Source: Streptosporangium brasiliense (GTDB taxonomy: Bacteria > Actinomycetota > Actinomycetes > Streptosporangiales > Streptosporangiaceae). Taken from it: a DNA stretch of 64,000 nt. The stretch is taken from the NCBI RefSeq assembly GCF_030811595.1, contig NZ_JAUSRB010000002.1:1860001-1924000 (forward strand), written 5' to 3'. The notes below the pieces were generated by a model that worked only from the letters and a program-made list of their open reading frames with translations, was not told the DNA's origin and made no database searches. Below are positions 25,628 through 33,959 of this stretch, in pieces. The position numbers were made by a program, and so were the translations under genes. Numbering within the stretch: the first letter of the stretch is position 1; every line of letters begins with the position of its first letter.

Positions 25628-25662
25628 CGTGGGCCCCCGCCGAACCCCGGCGGGGGCCCACG
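25628..25662 (+). terminator. Terminator downstream of serS
   Basis: A perfect 15-bp GC stem (25628-25642 with 25648-25662) and 5-nt loop, between serS and the convergent TetR gene; no long T-tract, as usual in actinomycetes. Confidence 0.75.
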
Positions 25663-25724
25663 CGCGTTCAGCCCCCGGACCGGCGGCCGGATCCCGCACG
25701 GCCGCCGGATTCCAGAGAACCTGG

Positions 25725-26270
25725 TTATTCCAGGAGATAGCGCTGGAGGGTGGGCCCGAGCCAGTCCACGATCTCGTCCCTGGACATGGCGACGACGGGT
25801 GGCAGGCGGAGCACGTAGCGGCACAGGGCCATGCCGAGGACCTGGGTGGAGGCGAGCCCCGCCCGTGACGGGGCCTGGGACGGGTCGCCGTGGAGGCGGG
25901 CGATCAGCGGGCCGAGCTGGAGGGCGAAGATGTCGCGCATGCGCGCGGCGACGGCCTCGTTGGTGACGCCGGTGCGCAGCAGGATCAGCATGCCCTCGTC
26001 GTCCTCCCAGCGATCCAGGAAGTGGGCGATGAGCGTCTTCCCCACGGTCTCGCGGGGGATCGCATTCAGATCCGGAAATCTCAGGTCAAAGTCGGCTGCT
26101 GCGGCGAACAGTTTCTCCTTGTTGCCGAAGTAGCGCATGACCATGGCCGGGTCGATGCCCGCGTCCGAGGCGATGGCGCGGATGGTGGCCCGCTGGTAGC
26201 CGTCCGCGGCGAAGCGCTCGCGTGCCGCGGCCAGGATCACGGCCTTGGTCTCCTCGGAGGTTCTCCTCAT
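25725..26270 (-). CDS. TetR family transcriptional regulator
   Basis: 181 residues: N-terminal TetR helix-turn-helix (MRRTSEETKAVILAAARERF, TIRAIASDAGIDPAMVMRYF) and a C-terminal ligand domain with FLDRWEDDEGMLILLRTGVT. It is divergent from a flavoprotein monooxygenase gene, and the shared 108-bp spacer carries several copies of a dyad CAAC-N5-GTTG. Autoregulation and control of the monooxygenase are likely. The ligand is probably an aromatic or polyketide-like substrate of that enzyme (inference). Confidence 0.88.
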   Translation of the reverse strand: MRRTSEETKAVILAAARERFAADGYQRATIRAIASDAGIDPAMVMRYFGNKEKLFAAAADFDLRFPDLNAIPRETVGKTLIAHFLDRWEDDEGMLILLRTGVTNEAVAARMRDIFALQLGPLIARLHGDPSQAPSRAGLASTQVLGMALCRYVLRLPPVVAMSRDEIVDWLGPTLQRYLLE

Positions 26271-26358
26271 GTCAACAACTGTAGGCCAACGACTGTTGAC
26301 ATAGCTAGCGCGGAGGGCGCACAGTTATGCCAACGGCTGTTGACCAACAAGCGTTGAC
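26269..26358. promoter_or_regulatory. Operator array between tetR and monooxygenase genes
   Basis: Three 15-bp elements CCAACGACTGTTGAC (26286-26300), CCAACGGCTGTTGAC (26330-26344) and CCAACAAGCGTTGAC (26344-26358), each with CAAC-N5-GTTG symmetry. In addition ATGTCAACA (26269-26277) and TGTTGACAT (26294-26302) form a wide inverted repeat covering the tetR start codon. Several contain TTGAC -35-like cores, so binding would block both promoters. Confidence 0.7.
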
Positions 26359-26378
26359 ATCGACTCATGGAGGTCGAG

Positions 26379-27521
26379 ATGCTCCCCACCAGCACGGACG
26401 TTCTCGTCATCGGCGCAGGCCCGACCGGCCTCACCGTCGCCGTCTCCCTCGCCGGGCAGGGGTTCGACGTGACCGTCGTCGACAACCAGGCGGCCGGTGA
26501 CAACACCTCGCGGGCCGCGGTGGTCCACGCCAGGACGCTCGAAGTCCTGGAGCCCCTCGGGGTCGCCGGGCGGCTGGCCGCCCAGGGCATCCAGGCCCCC
26601 CGGTTCACGATCAAGGACCGTGACAGGGCCCTCGTGCCGGTGCGGTTCGACACGCTCCCGACGCGCTACCCCTACACGCTGATGGTCTCCCAGGCGGTGA
26701 CCGAGCGGACCCTGCTGGAGCGCCTCACCGAGCTGGGCGGCCGGGTCGCCAGGCCGTACACGCTGGAGAGCCTCACCCAGGACGGTGAGGCCGTGACCGC
26801 GGTCTTCGCCGGCGGCGCCACCGTCACCGCGAAGTACGCGGTGGGCGCGGACGGCATGCACAGCACGGTCCGCGAGCAGGCGGGCATCGGCTTCACCGGC
26901 GGACAGTACGCCGAGTCGTTCAGCCTGGCCGACGTGCGGCTCACCGGCGGCGTGCCCGATGACGAGGTCATCCTCTACTTCTCGCCCGCCGGGCTGGTCG
27001 TGGTGGCCCCGCTGCCCGACGGCACCCACCGGATCGTGGCCACCGTGGACGAGGCGCCGGCCGAGCCCGACGCGGCCTTCGTCCAGGCGCTGTTGGACAG
27101 CCGGGGGCCTGAGCGGGACCGGGCCGTGGTGCGCGAGGTCGTCTGGGGATCGCGGTTCCGGGTCCACCACCGGGTGGCCGACGCCTACCGCGCCGGGCGG
27201 GTGGTGCTGGCGGGCGACGCCGCGCACGTCCACAGCCCCGCAGGGGGCCAGGGAATGAACACCGGCATCCAGGACGCCACCGCCCTCGGTGAGGCCCTCC
27301 TCGGCGCTCTGAAGGGCGATCAGGGCGCTCTGGACGCCTACGCGGCGGCCCGCCGCCCCGTGGCGGAGCAGGTCGTCGCCTTCGCCGGGCGGCTCACCCG
27401 GCTGGCCACCGTGGACAAGCGTCTGCGGCCGGTCCGGAACCTGGTCCTGCGGACCCTGGCGCGTGTCCCCGCCTTCCGCCGCGGCCTGGCCTGGCGGCTG
27501 TCGGGCCTGATCTACCGGTGA
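26379..27521 (+). CDS. FAD-dependent aromatic monooxygenase
   Basis: 380 residues of the PHBH-like flavoprotein hydroxylase group. FAD-binding GxGxxG is VLVIGAGPTGLTVAVSLA; the second FAD motif is GDAAHVHSPAGGQGMNTGI; a DG motif reads AVGADGMHSTVREQ. The C-terminal thioredoxin-like domain of longer members is absent. ATG 26379 is chosen, with GGAGG five bases upstream; ATG 26367 would add four residues. It is the likely target of the divergent TetR regulator and may modify or inactivate an aromatic compound such as an antibiotic. Confidence 0.85.
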   Translation: MLPTSTDVLVIGAGPTGLTVAVSLAGQGFDVTVVDNQAAGDNTSRAAVVHARTLEVLEPLGVAGRLAAQGIQAPRFTIKDRDRALVPVRFDTLPTRYPYTLMVSQAVTERTLLERLTELGGRVARPYTLESLTQDGEAVTAVFAGGATVTAKYAVGADGMHSTVREQAGIGFTGGQYAESFSLADVRLTGGVPDDEVILYFSPAGLVVVAPLPDGTHRIVATVDEAPAEPDAAFVQALLDSRGPERDRAVVREVVWGSRFRVHHRVADAYRAGRVVLAGDAAHVHSPAGGQGMNTGIQDATALGEALLGALKGDQGALDAYAAARRPVAEQVVAFAGRLTRLATVDKRLRPVRNLVLRTLARVPAFRRGLAWRLSGLIYR

Positions 27522-27551
27522 GACCCCGAGGCGGGGCGGGGGGGAGGCCAT

Positions 27552-27737
27552 GGGCCGGTCCGCGGGCGGGCGGGGAGGCCGTGGGGGCGGTCCACGGGGC
27601 GGCCCGGGAGGTTGTGAGGGCGGTCCGCGGGCGGGGCGGGCCTGGTTCACAGGCGGGGCAGGCCGGGCCGGGAACCGCAGGGCCGGTCCGCGGGCGGGCG
27701 GGGAGGCCGTGGGGGCGGTCCACGGGGCGGCCCGGGA
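27552..27737. repeat. 58-bp direct repeat pair in a G-rich spacer
   Basis: A 58-bp block (27552-27609) is repeated without change at 27680-27737, separated by 70 bp of similar GGGCGGGG sequence. The whole 27522-27743 spacer is strongly G-biased on the plus strand and has no supportable gene. Confidence 0.8.
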
Positions 27738-27743
27738 ACGAGA

Positions 27744-27776
27744 AAGGCGGGGTTCGCGTTAAGCGAACCCCGCCTT
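27744..27776. terminator. Bidirectional terminator of csp
   Basis: A perfect 14-bp stem (27744-27757 with 27763-27776), loop GTTAA, 23 bp past the cold-shock gene stop; on the reverse strand it is followed by TCTCGTTCC. Confidence 0.8.
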
Positions 27777-27799
27777 CCTCGCTACCAGAGGTCTATGCG

Positions 27800-28003
27800 T
27801 CAGACGGCGCGGACCTGCGAGGCCTGCGGACCCTTCTGGCCCTGCGTGATCTCGAACTCGACACGCTGACCGTCCTCAAGGCTGCGGTAGCCGCTGCCCT
27901 GGATCTCGGAGAAGTGCACGAACACGTCCGGTGCACCGCCGTCCGGTGCGATGAAGCCGAAGCCCTTTTCAGCGTTGAACCACTTGACGGTTCCCTGAGC
28001 CAT
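27800..28003 (-). CDS. Cold-shock protein, CspA family
   Basis: 67 residues, one OB-fold cold-shock domain: [18 protein letters not shown] contains RNP1 (KGFGFI) and DVFVHFSEI contains RNP2. It binds single-stranded nucleic acid and melts RNA structure. GGGAG precedes the ATG. A leader of perhaps 80-110 bases lies in 28004-28110, with a candidate TTGACT -35 box on the reverse strand near 28092; such long leaders are normal for csp mRNAs. No gene was found in 28004-28240. Confidence 0.96.
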   Translation of the reverse strand: MAQGTVKWFNAEKGFGFIAPDGGAPDVFVHFSEIQGSGYRSLEDGQRVEFEITQGQKGPQASQVRAV

Positions 28004-28240
28004 TAAAGCTCTCCCTCAGGATTTGAAACTTTGGGATTCACACCTCGTGAACCCCATGTGTCGTACAGCAAGCCCCGGGTGGCTCAGTCAAACTGGTTTT
28101 CACAACGGGATTCAGCTAATACAACGCCATCACATCTAACACTATCTGGCGCACTCGTGTTCCCGCCATGAGGAAGATTCCTCGTAGATGGATCCCCGGG
28201 GCTGGCGTACCGGGGATCACAGTGCAGACTGGAACCTGTT

Positions 28241-29038
28241 ATGGGATGCCCCCGCCTCGTCGCCACTGATCTCGACGGCACCGCCCTGCGCTCGGACGGC
28301 ACCGTCTCACCCCGTACCGCGGCCGCCTTCGCCCGTGTGGAGAGCGCCGGAGCTACGCTGATCTTCGTGACCGGCCGGCCGCCCCGGTGGATGCACGCGG
28401 TCGCGGGAGCCGTACGCCATAGAGGGCTGGCCATATGCGCCAACGGTGCCCTTGTCTACGACCTGCACACCGAGCAGATCGTCAAATCACACCTCATCCC
28501 CCCAGATGTGCTTGAAGAGGTCGTGAGACGGCTCCGCGAAAAGGTTCCCGAGCTGGCGTTCTCAGTGGAATACGAAGGCGGATTCGCCCACGAATCGGAC
28601 TTCCGTCTCGGTGGCTGGGACGGTAAGGCGGTCGCCGGACTCCGCGTCGGGACGGCCACGCTCATCTCGCGGCCGTGCGCCAAGCTCCTGGCGCTGCACC
28701 CCCGGATGGACCCCGACATCCTCCAGGAGACGGTCTACGGGCTGGTCGGCGACCTGGTCACGCCCACCCACTCCAGCGGCCGCGCCCTGATCGAGATGAG
28801 CGCGCACGGCGTGACGAAGGCCTCGGCGCTGGCCACCCTGGCCGAGGGCCGGGAGATCACGTCGGCCGAGGTGATCGCGTTCGGGGACATGCCCAACGAC
28901 CTGCCGATGCTGCGGTGGGCGGGCACTTCCTACGCCGTCGCCAACGCCCACGCCGAGGTGCTGGCCGCGGTCGATCACGTGACCGCGGCCAACAACGACG
29001 ACGGGGTCGCCAGAGTCCTTGAGGATCTTTACAGGTAG
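28241..29038 (+). CDS. HAD hydrolase, Cof type
   Basis: 265 residues of the Cof/YbjI-like HAD subfamily with a C2 cap. Motif I is VATDLDGTALRSDG (nucleophile and acid Asp), motif II FVTGRPP, motif IV VIAFGDMPNDLPML. These enzymes hydrolyse sugar phosphates, FMN or pyrophosphorylated nucleotides; specificity cannot be read here. The last 10 bp overlap the convergent Bpa gene. Confidence 0.88.
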   Translation: MGCPRLVATDLDGTALRSDGTVSPRTAAAFARVESAGATLIFVTGRPPRWMHAVAGAVRHRGLAICANGALVYDLHTEQIVKSHLIPPDVLEEVVRRLREKVPELAFSVEYEGGFAHESDFRLGGWDGKAVAGLRVGTATLISRPCAKLLALHPRMDPDILQETVYGLVGDLVTPTHSSGRALIEMSAHGVTKASALATLAEGREITSAEVIAFGDMPNDLPMLRWAGTSYAVANAHAEVLAAVDHVTAANNDDGVARVLEDLYR

Positions 29039-29538
29039 GGGCCGGAGCTGCCCTGGTGGCCCTCCTGCGTGAGGGAGACGCCGCTGGGCAGCGCCTTGCG
29101 CATGTTCTCCAACTGGGCGCGGGCCGCCATCTGCTGGGCGAAAAGCGTGGTCTGGATCCCGTGGAACAGGCCCTCCAGCCAGCCGACGAGCTGCGCGTGG
29201 GCGACCCGGAGCTCCGCGTCGCTCGGCGGGGTGCCGTTGTCGTTCTCGGTGAACGGGAGTGACAGGCGCTCCAACTCGTCGACCAGCTCGGGAGCCAGAC
29301 CGTCCTCGAGCTCCTTGATGGAGCTCTGGTGGATCTCCTTGAGCCGCTTGCGACTGGCCTCGTCCAGCGGAGCTGCCCGGACCTCCTCGAGGAGCTGGCG
29401 GATCATGCTGCCGATCCGCATCACCTTGGCGGGCTGCTCGACCAGCTCGGCGACCGACCGTCCCTCGCCGTCCTCCTCGGCCTGGACACCCTGGGGGCCC
29501 ATGACCACTATGTGCGGAGTGCTCTCCTCTGCGTTCAT
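29029..29538 (-). CDS. bpa: Bacterial proteasome activator (Bpa/PafE, DUF2587)
   Basis: 169 residues. The core matches Bpa: PAKVMRIGSMIRQLLEEVR, RLKEIHQSSIKELEDGL and LVGWLEGLFHGIQTTLF, a four-helix bundle that forms a dodecameric ring. The extreme C-terminus GPYL is the HbYX-type motif that docks into the 20S proteasome alpha ring and opens the gate without ATP. ATG 29538 is five bases past the stop of the upstream quinone oxidoreductase gene; a TTG at 29547 overlapping that stop (TTGA) is an alternative start. The pairing suggests one transcript. Confidence 0.9.
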   Translation of the reverse strand: MNAEESTPHIVVMGPQGVQAEEDGEGRSVAELVEQPAKVMRIGSMIRQLLEEVRAAPLDEASRKRLKEIHQSSIKELEDGLAPELVDELERLSLPFTENDNGTPPSDAELRVAHAQLVGWLEGLFHGIQTTLFAQQMAARAQLENMRKALPSGVSLTQEGHQGSSGPYL

Positions 29539-29543
29539 AGCAT

Positions 29544-30500
29544 TCAACTTACTAGCAGGATTTTCCCAATGTGGTCACCGGACTCCAAGATCCTGTGGGC
29601 CTCGGCGGCCTCGCTCATCGGCACCCGCGCGTGGATCACGGGCCGGATCGCCCCGGCGTCGACCAGGGGCCAGACGTTGTCCACGACACCGCGCACGATG
29701 ACCCCCTTCTCGTCGACCGGGCGCGCGCGTAGCGTGGTGCCGTGCACGGAGGCCCGTTTCACGAGGAGCGCACCCAGGTCCAGCTCGCCCTTCGAGCCGC
29801 CCTGCATCCCGATCACGACCAGCCGGCCGCCCGTTTTGAGGGCTTTCACGTTCCCTGGCAGGTATTTCGCGCCGACGATGTCGAGGATCACATCGGCCCG
29901 GACCCGCTCCGCGAAGTCCTCCTCGCGGTAGTTGATCCCCTCGTCCGCGCCCAGCTCCAGGCAACGGGCGATCTTGTCGGCCGATCCGGCGGTGACGACC
30001 ACCCGCGAGCCGAACGCCTTGGCGAGCTGTACGGCCAGCGTGCCGATCCCGCTGGCGCCGCCGTGGACGAGAAGCGTCTCACCCTTCCTCAGGCGCGCCG
30101 TCATGAACACGTTGGACCAGACCGTGCACGCCACCTCGGGCAGGGCCGCCGCCTCGGCCAGGTCCACGCCGTCGGGCACCCGCATGACCTGCTGCCAGGG
30201 CACCACGACCCGCTCCGCGTAGCCGCCGCCGGACAGCAGCGCGCACACCCGGTCGCCCGGCCTGAAGTCCTCCACGTCCGAGCCCACCTCCGCGACCACC
30301 CCGGAGCACTCCAGCCCCGGATACGGCGAGGCGCCCGGAGGCGGGTCGTACAGGCCCGTCCGCTGCATCAGATCGGCCCGGTTGACCGCCGAGGCGGCCA
30401 CGTCGATGACGACGTCACCCGGTCCGGGGCGGGGATCGGGGACCTCTCGCCAGGTCAGCACTTCAGGTCCACCAGGTTTATCGATCACGATGGCGTGCAT
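29544..30500 (-). CDS. NAD(P)H quinone oxidoreductase, zeta-crystallin-like MDR
   Basis: 318 residues of the zinc-free medium-chain reductase family (PIG3/QOR type): GroES-like half with NRADLMQRTGLYDPPPG and YPGLECSGVVAEVG, then the NAD(P)-binding Rossmann half LLVHGGASGIGTLAVQLAK. No structural-zinc Cys set is present. It reduces quinones with NADPH, or related enones. It lies directly upstream of bpa, so oxidative-stress and protein-quality functions may be co-expressed. Confidence 0.88.
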   Translation of the reverse strand: MHAIVIDKPGGPEVLTWREVPDPRPGPGDVVIDVAASAVNRADLMQRTGLYDPPPGASPYPGLECSGVVAEVGSDVEDFRPGDRVCALLSGGGYAERVVVPWQQVMRVPDGVDLAEAAALPEVACTVWSNVFMTARLRKGETLLVHGGASGIGTLAVQLAKAFGSRVVVTAGSADKIARCLELGADEGINYREEDFAERVRADVILDIVGAKYLPGNVKALKTGGRLVVIGMQGGSKGELDLGALLVKRASVHGTTLRARPVDEKGVIVRGVVDNVWPLVDAGAIRPVIHARVPMSEAAEAHRILESGDHIGKILLVS

Positions 30501-30615
30501 GTGACCAAGCTATCCCGTGGGCTCAACTTGGTGGTTGCCCGCATTGATGAGAACACAGGGCGTTAACCTGCTATGCGTTTGCTGCCCTTTTATGCCCATC
30601 CCGAGGGGGAACACG

Positions 30616-33405
30616 GTGGCGAGACACGATCGTGAAGAGTCTCTCGAGGAGCAGCTCGCCTGGCTCGACGCTATCAAGGATCAGGAGGACGATCCTCCCG
30701 TCGCGATGAGGAGCACCACGACGGACGCGGTGGACGACACCGCCATTTCGCCATACCCGAAGGACCCGTGGGGCCTGGTGCCCTCCGAGCCCGCGGCGGT
30801 CTCCTCGCCGCTGTTCCGCACAGCCGTCGACTCGGCCTACGACCCCGCGGGGGCCTCCGCACCCGTGACGGACCCGCCGGCCGAAGACGCCGACGCGGCC
30901 GACTGGATGGAGGCGTCCGACACGGTGAGCGCCTTCACCCTGCCCTCCGTCACGGCGCCTTCCAGCCATGACAACGACGGCTTCCTGGCCCCTCTCAAGC
31001 CGCTGCCCCGTCAGGAGCAGGACGAGCCCGGCGGCGAGTTCACCGACCCCAAGCTCCGCGCACCGCGTGCCGAGCCCGAGCCCGAGCTCCGCGCACCGCG
31101 TGCCGAGCCTGAGGTCCGTGCGCCGCGTGCCGAGCCCGAGCAGGAGCCCTCCCGCGGCCTGTTCGAGCAGCCTCGCCGCCCGCAGGAGCCGGCCGAGCCT
31201 CTCACCTTCGCCCCCGCCGAGCCGTCCGGCCCCACGCTCGAACCGTTCAAGCCCTCTGCCCCGGAACCCGGGGGGTCCGCCTTCGGCGGCGGTTCCGACC
31301 GCGACCGGTTCACGCTGCCGGCCGCCGGCCCCGGAGGGTTCACCTTCGGCGGCGCCGGTTCCGAGCATGACCGGTTCACGCTGCCGGTCGTCGGCTCCGA
31401 CCGTGCCGGATCCTCCGGCGGCGCCGGAGCGGAGGATGACCGGCCCGGCTCCGGCGGTCCAGGACAGGACGAGGCTCACTCCGGTCCCGGCGGCCCCGAG
31501 CAGAGCGACGACCGCTCCGCCTCCGAGCGTGACGACCGCTCCGGCACCGATGGCGCCGATGGCGCCGGGCCGGACGACGCTCGCTCCGGCGCCGACGGCC
31601 CGGGCCGTCATGACGACCTCTCCGCCTTCGGCGGTGCCGGGCAGGACCGCGACCGGTCCGCCTCCGGAGCCGCCGAGCCGTTCGCCTCCGGGGAGACACT
31701 CCGGTCGGTCCTCGGGCGTCCCGAGCCTGAGGCCGTCGAGCCGTTCCGGGTGCCCGAGTCCTTCGGTGCCGATCACTCGACGTCTGCCGCGCCGCTGGAA
31801 CGTGCCCCCGATCTGTTCGGCTCGACCGTCCCCCGCATCCCGGACTCCGGCCGGACCTGGGACACGGCCTTCACCCCGGACCGTGACAAGCCTTTCGCCT
31901 CAGATCGGGACAGGCCTTTCTCCTCTGACCGGGACAAGCCCTTCTCCCCGGACCAGGACAGGCCTTTCTCCTCGGATCAGGACACGGCTTTCCTTCCGGG
32001 CCGGGACAAGCTCTTCGGCCCGGACCGGGACACGGCCTTCACCCCCAAGGAGGCGGTGGCCCCCGCTCCCGACCGGGACAAGCCCATCTCCTCGGACCGG
32101 GACACTTCCCCCACTCTCAACCGGGACATAGCCTCCGCCTCGGATCGGGACAGGCCTTTCCCTCCGGACCGGGATGCGCCTTTCAGCTCGGACCGCGACA
32201 AGCCCTTCGCCCCGGATCGGGAGTCGGCTTTCCCCTCGGACCGCGACAAGCCCTTCACCTCGGACCGCGACAAGCCCTTCGCCCCGGACCGCGACAAGCC
32301 CTTCTCCTCGGACCGCGACAAGCCCTTCGCCCCGGATCGGGACAAGCCCTTCTCCTCGGACCGGGTCACGTCCGAGCCGGCGCGGGAGCCGTACCAGGCG
32401 CGCCGCCGTCAGGCGGCCCCGACGCCCGCCTTCAGCACGTCCTCCCGGCAGCAGACGCCGGGCACCCCCAGGCCGTCGGCCGACAGTCTGGACCCCGAGT
32501 CGCTGCTGAGGGGGCGCCGTAACGGGCCCGCCGGGGGCTGGCGCAAGCTGATCTACAAGGCGTCGGCGGGATTGATCAAGCCTGGTGAGTCCCCCGAGGT
32601 CCGCCGCCGCCGTGAGCTGGTCGGCCGTGCCCGCACGCCGGTCGCCACGGGACACCACCGGGTCGCCGTGCTCAGCCTGAAGGGCGGCGTCGGGAAGACC
32701 ACCACAACGGTCGGTCTCGGCGCCACCCTCGCCCAGATCCGCGGTGACCGGGTCATCGCGGTCGACGCCAACCCCGACCGCGGCACCCTGTCGGACAAGC
32801 TCGAACTCGAAACCTCCGCGACCGTCCGTGACCTGCTCAACGAGCGCCAGCAGATCAAGCGCTACGTCGACATACGGGCGTTCACCTCGCAGGCCCCGTC
32901 CCGCCTGGAGATCCTCGCCTCCGACCGCGACCCGTCGGTGTCCGAGGCGTTCAGCGCGTCCGACTACCAGTCGGTGGCCCAGGTCCTGGAGAACTTTTAC
33001 TCGATCTGCATCACCGACTGCGGCACCGGCCTGCTCCACTCGGCCATGTCCGGCGTCCTCGGCCTGGCCGACCAGCTCGTCCTGGTCAGCTCCCCCTCCG
33101 TGGACGGAGCCCGCGCCGCCTCGGCGACGCTGGACTGGCTGGAGGCACACCACTACGAGGATCTGGTCCGCTCCGCCACGGTGGTGCTGTGCAGTGTCCG
33201 TCCCCGGTCGAAGTCCACAGTCGACCTCGACCGCCTGGAGGCCCACTTCGCGGCCCGCTGCCGCGCCGTGATCCGCGTCCCCTACGACCCCCATCTCGAA
33301 GAGGGCGCGGAGATCGATCTGGAGAGGCTGCAGCCCGCCACCCGGGAGTCCTTCCTCCGGCTGGCGGCCTCGGTGGGCGACGGCTTCGCCGGCGGGCAGC
33401 TCTGA
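30616..33405 (+). CDS. MinD/ParA-like ATPase with long repetitive N-terminus
   Basis: 929 residues. The first 600 are low-complexity: Pro/Glu-rich, then Gly/Asp-rich, then an octapeptide array DRDKPF(A/S)(P/S) with about 19 units. The ATPase domain starts near residue 680, with deviant Walker A LSLKGGVGKTTTTVGLG (P-loop about 688-697), VIAVDANPDRGTLS, and the TDCGTGLL Walker B. This matches MinD-like proteins linked to ESX/type VII loci (EspI-like) and polar ATPases, which share a disordered N-terminus. GTG 30616 has GAGGGGGA upstream. No ESX genes are visible here. Confidence 0.82.
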   Translation: MARHDREESLEEQLAWLDAIKDQEDDPPVAMRSTTTDAVDDTAISPYPKDPWGLVPSEPAAVSSPLFRTAVDSAYDPAGASAPVTDPPAEDADAADWMEASDTVSAFTLPSVTAPSSHDNDGFLAPLKPLPRQEQDEPGGEFTDPKLRAPRAEPEPELRAPRAEPEVRAPRAEPEQEPSRGLFEQPRRPQEPAEPLTFAPAEPSGPTLEPFKPSAPEPGGSAFGGGSDRDRFTLPAAGPGGFTFGGAGSEHDRFTLPVVGSDRAGSSGGAGAEDDRPGSGGPGQDEAHSGPGGPEQSDDRSASERDDRSGTDGADGAGPDDARSGADGPGRHDDLSAFGGAGQDRDRSASGAAEPFASGETLRSVLGRPEPEAVEPFRVPESFGADHSTSAAPLERAPDLFGSTVPRIPDSGRTWDTAFTPDRDKPFASDRDRPFSSDRDKPFSPDQDRPFSSDQDTAFLPGRDKLFGPDRDTAFTPKEAVAPAPDRDKPISSDRDTSPTLNRDIASASDRDRPFPPDRDAPFSSDRDKPFAPDRESAFPSDRDKPFTSDRDKPFAPDRDKPFSSDRDKPFAPDRDKPFSSDRVTSEPAREPYQARRRQAAPTPAFSTSSRQQTPGTPRPSADSLDPESLLRGRRNGPAGGWRKLIYKASAGLIKPGESPEVRRRRELVGRARTPVATGHHRVAVLSLKGGVGKTTTTVGLGATLAQIRGDRVIAVDANPDRGTLSDKLELETSATVRDLLNERQQIKRYVDIRAFTSQAPSRLEILASDRDPSVSEAFSASDYQSVAQVLENFYSICITDCGTGLLHSAMSGVLGLADQLVLVSSPSVDGARAASATLDWLEAHHYEDLVRSATVVLCSVRPRSKSTVDLDRLEAHFAARCRAVIRVPYDPHLEEGAEIDLERLQPATRESFLRLAASVGDGFAGGQL
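31876..32370 (+). repeat. 24-bp in-frame repeat coding for octapeptides
   Basis: About 19 units of 24 bp, each coding DRDKPF followed by SS, AP, SP or AS; the 3' units (32180-32360) are nearly identical in DNA, the 5' units have drifted. This gradient indicates recent expansion at the 3' side. Confidence 0.85.
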
Positions 33406-33523
33406 GTCCGGTACGGCAGGCGTCCCGCCTCCCACGCGAGACGAGACGCCTGCCAAGTCCCGTGCACGCTTGAGGCGGTGAGAGGCTAAGGTGCATCTGA
33501 CACGTTCTTCGGACGTGGCGCCA

Positions 33524-33612
33524 GGAGAGCTCGCCTAGTGGACGATGGCGGCGGTCTTGAAAACCGCTAGGGCTGGTGACAGTCCTCGTGGGTTCGAATC
33601 CCACGCTCTCCG
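33524..33612 (+). tRNA. tRNA-Ser (TGA)
   Basis: Complete class II tRNA: acceptor GGAGAGC/GCTCTCC, anticodon stem GCGGT/ACCGC with loop CTTGAAA and anticodon TGA (33558-33560), a long variable arm, T arm GTGGG-TTCGAAT-CCCAC, discriminator G; CCA not encoded. Its 3' half is copied at 42212-42271 and 43964-44021. Confidence 0.96.
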
Positions 33613-33624
33613 CTCACCTTGCGA

Positions 33625-33666
33625 AACGGCGTCTGACCAGGGCTTTCCCTCGGACCAGGCGCCGTT
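33625..33666 (+). terminator. tRNA-Ser terminator
   Basis: AACGGCGTCTGACC (33625-33638) pairs with the complementary arm ending 33666. The same hairpin follows both 3' copies of the tRNA, and is perfectly paired after the copy at 43964, so it was carried along with the att sequence. Confidence 0.6.
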
Positions 33667-33895
33667 GGCCGTTTCCGGCCTGCGCAGCCGTACACCACCG
33701 TGAGCGGCCCTCAGCCGGCGGTCGTGGGATGTACGCGGGATGGATCTTGAGGCGTTTCCCCAGGTCACGCCGTAAAACTCCAGGGGGAGGCGTCGGGCCC
33801 GATAACTTTCGCTGGCTCCGCCCAGCCGCCCGACAGTCAAGGCCATCAGCCTGTCGAGAATGCCCCGCTTTGCGGTTCTCCCTTGAGCTGGCCCG

Positions 33896-33959
33896 AACTG
33901 TCGGTCTCGCACGTCATGATCAGCGCGCATGCACCCAACACGTGCCCTCAAGGAGTGCC
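33896..33959 (+). repeat. Leader repeat, copy 1
   Basis: A 60-odd bp block containing CTGTCGGTCTCGCACG, CATGATCAGCGC and AAGGAGTGCC immediately before ATG 33960. A related copy lies at 34680-34741 directly before GTG 34742. Confidence 0.65.

Noticed and set aside
31876-32370. Regular 24-bp repeats considered as a CRISPR array
   Set aside because: There are no unique spacers; the repeats are in frame in a protein gene and no cas genes are near.
33535-33951. Reverse open frame ending next to the tRNA (WDSNPRGL...)
   Set aside because: It is the usual spurious translation of a tRNA-Ser gene and its flank; similar frames recur at both tRNA fragments.
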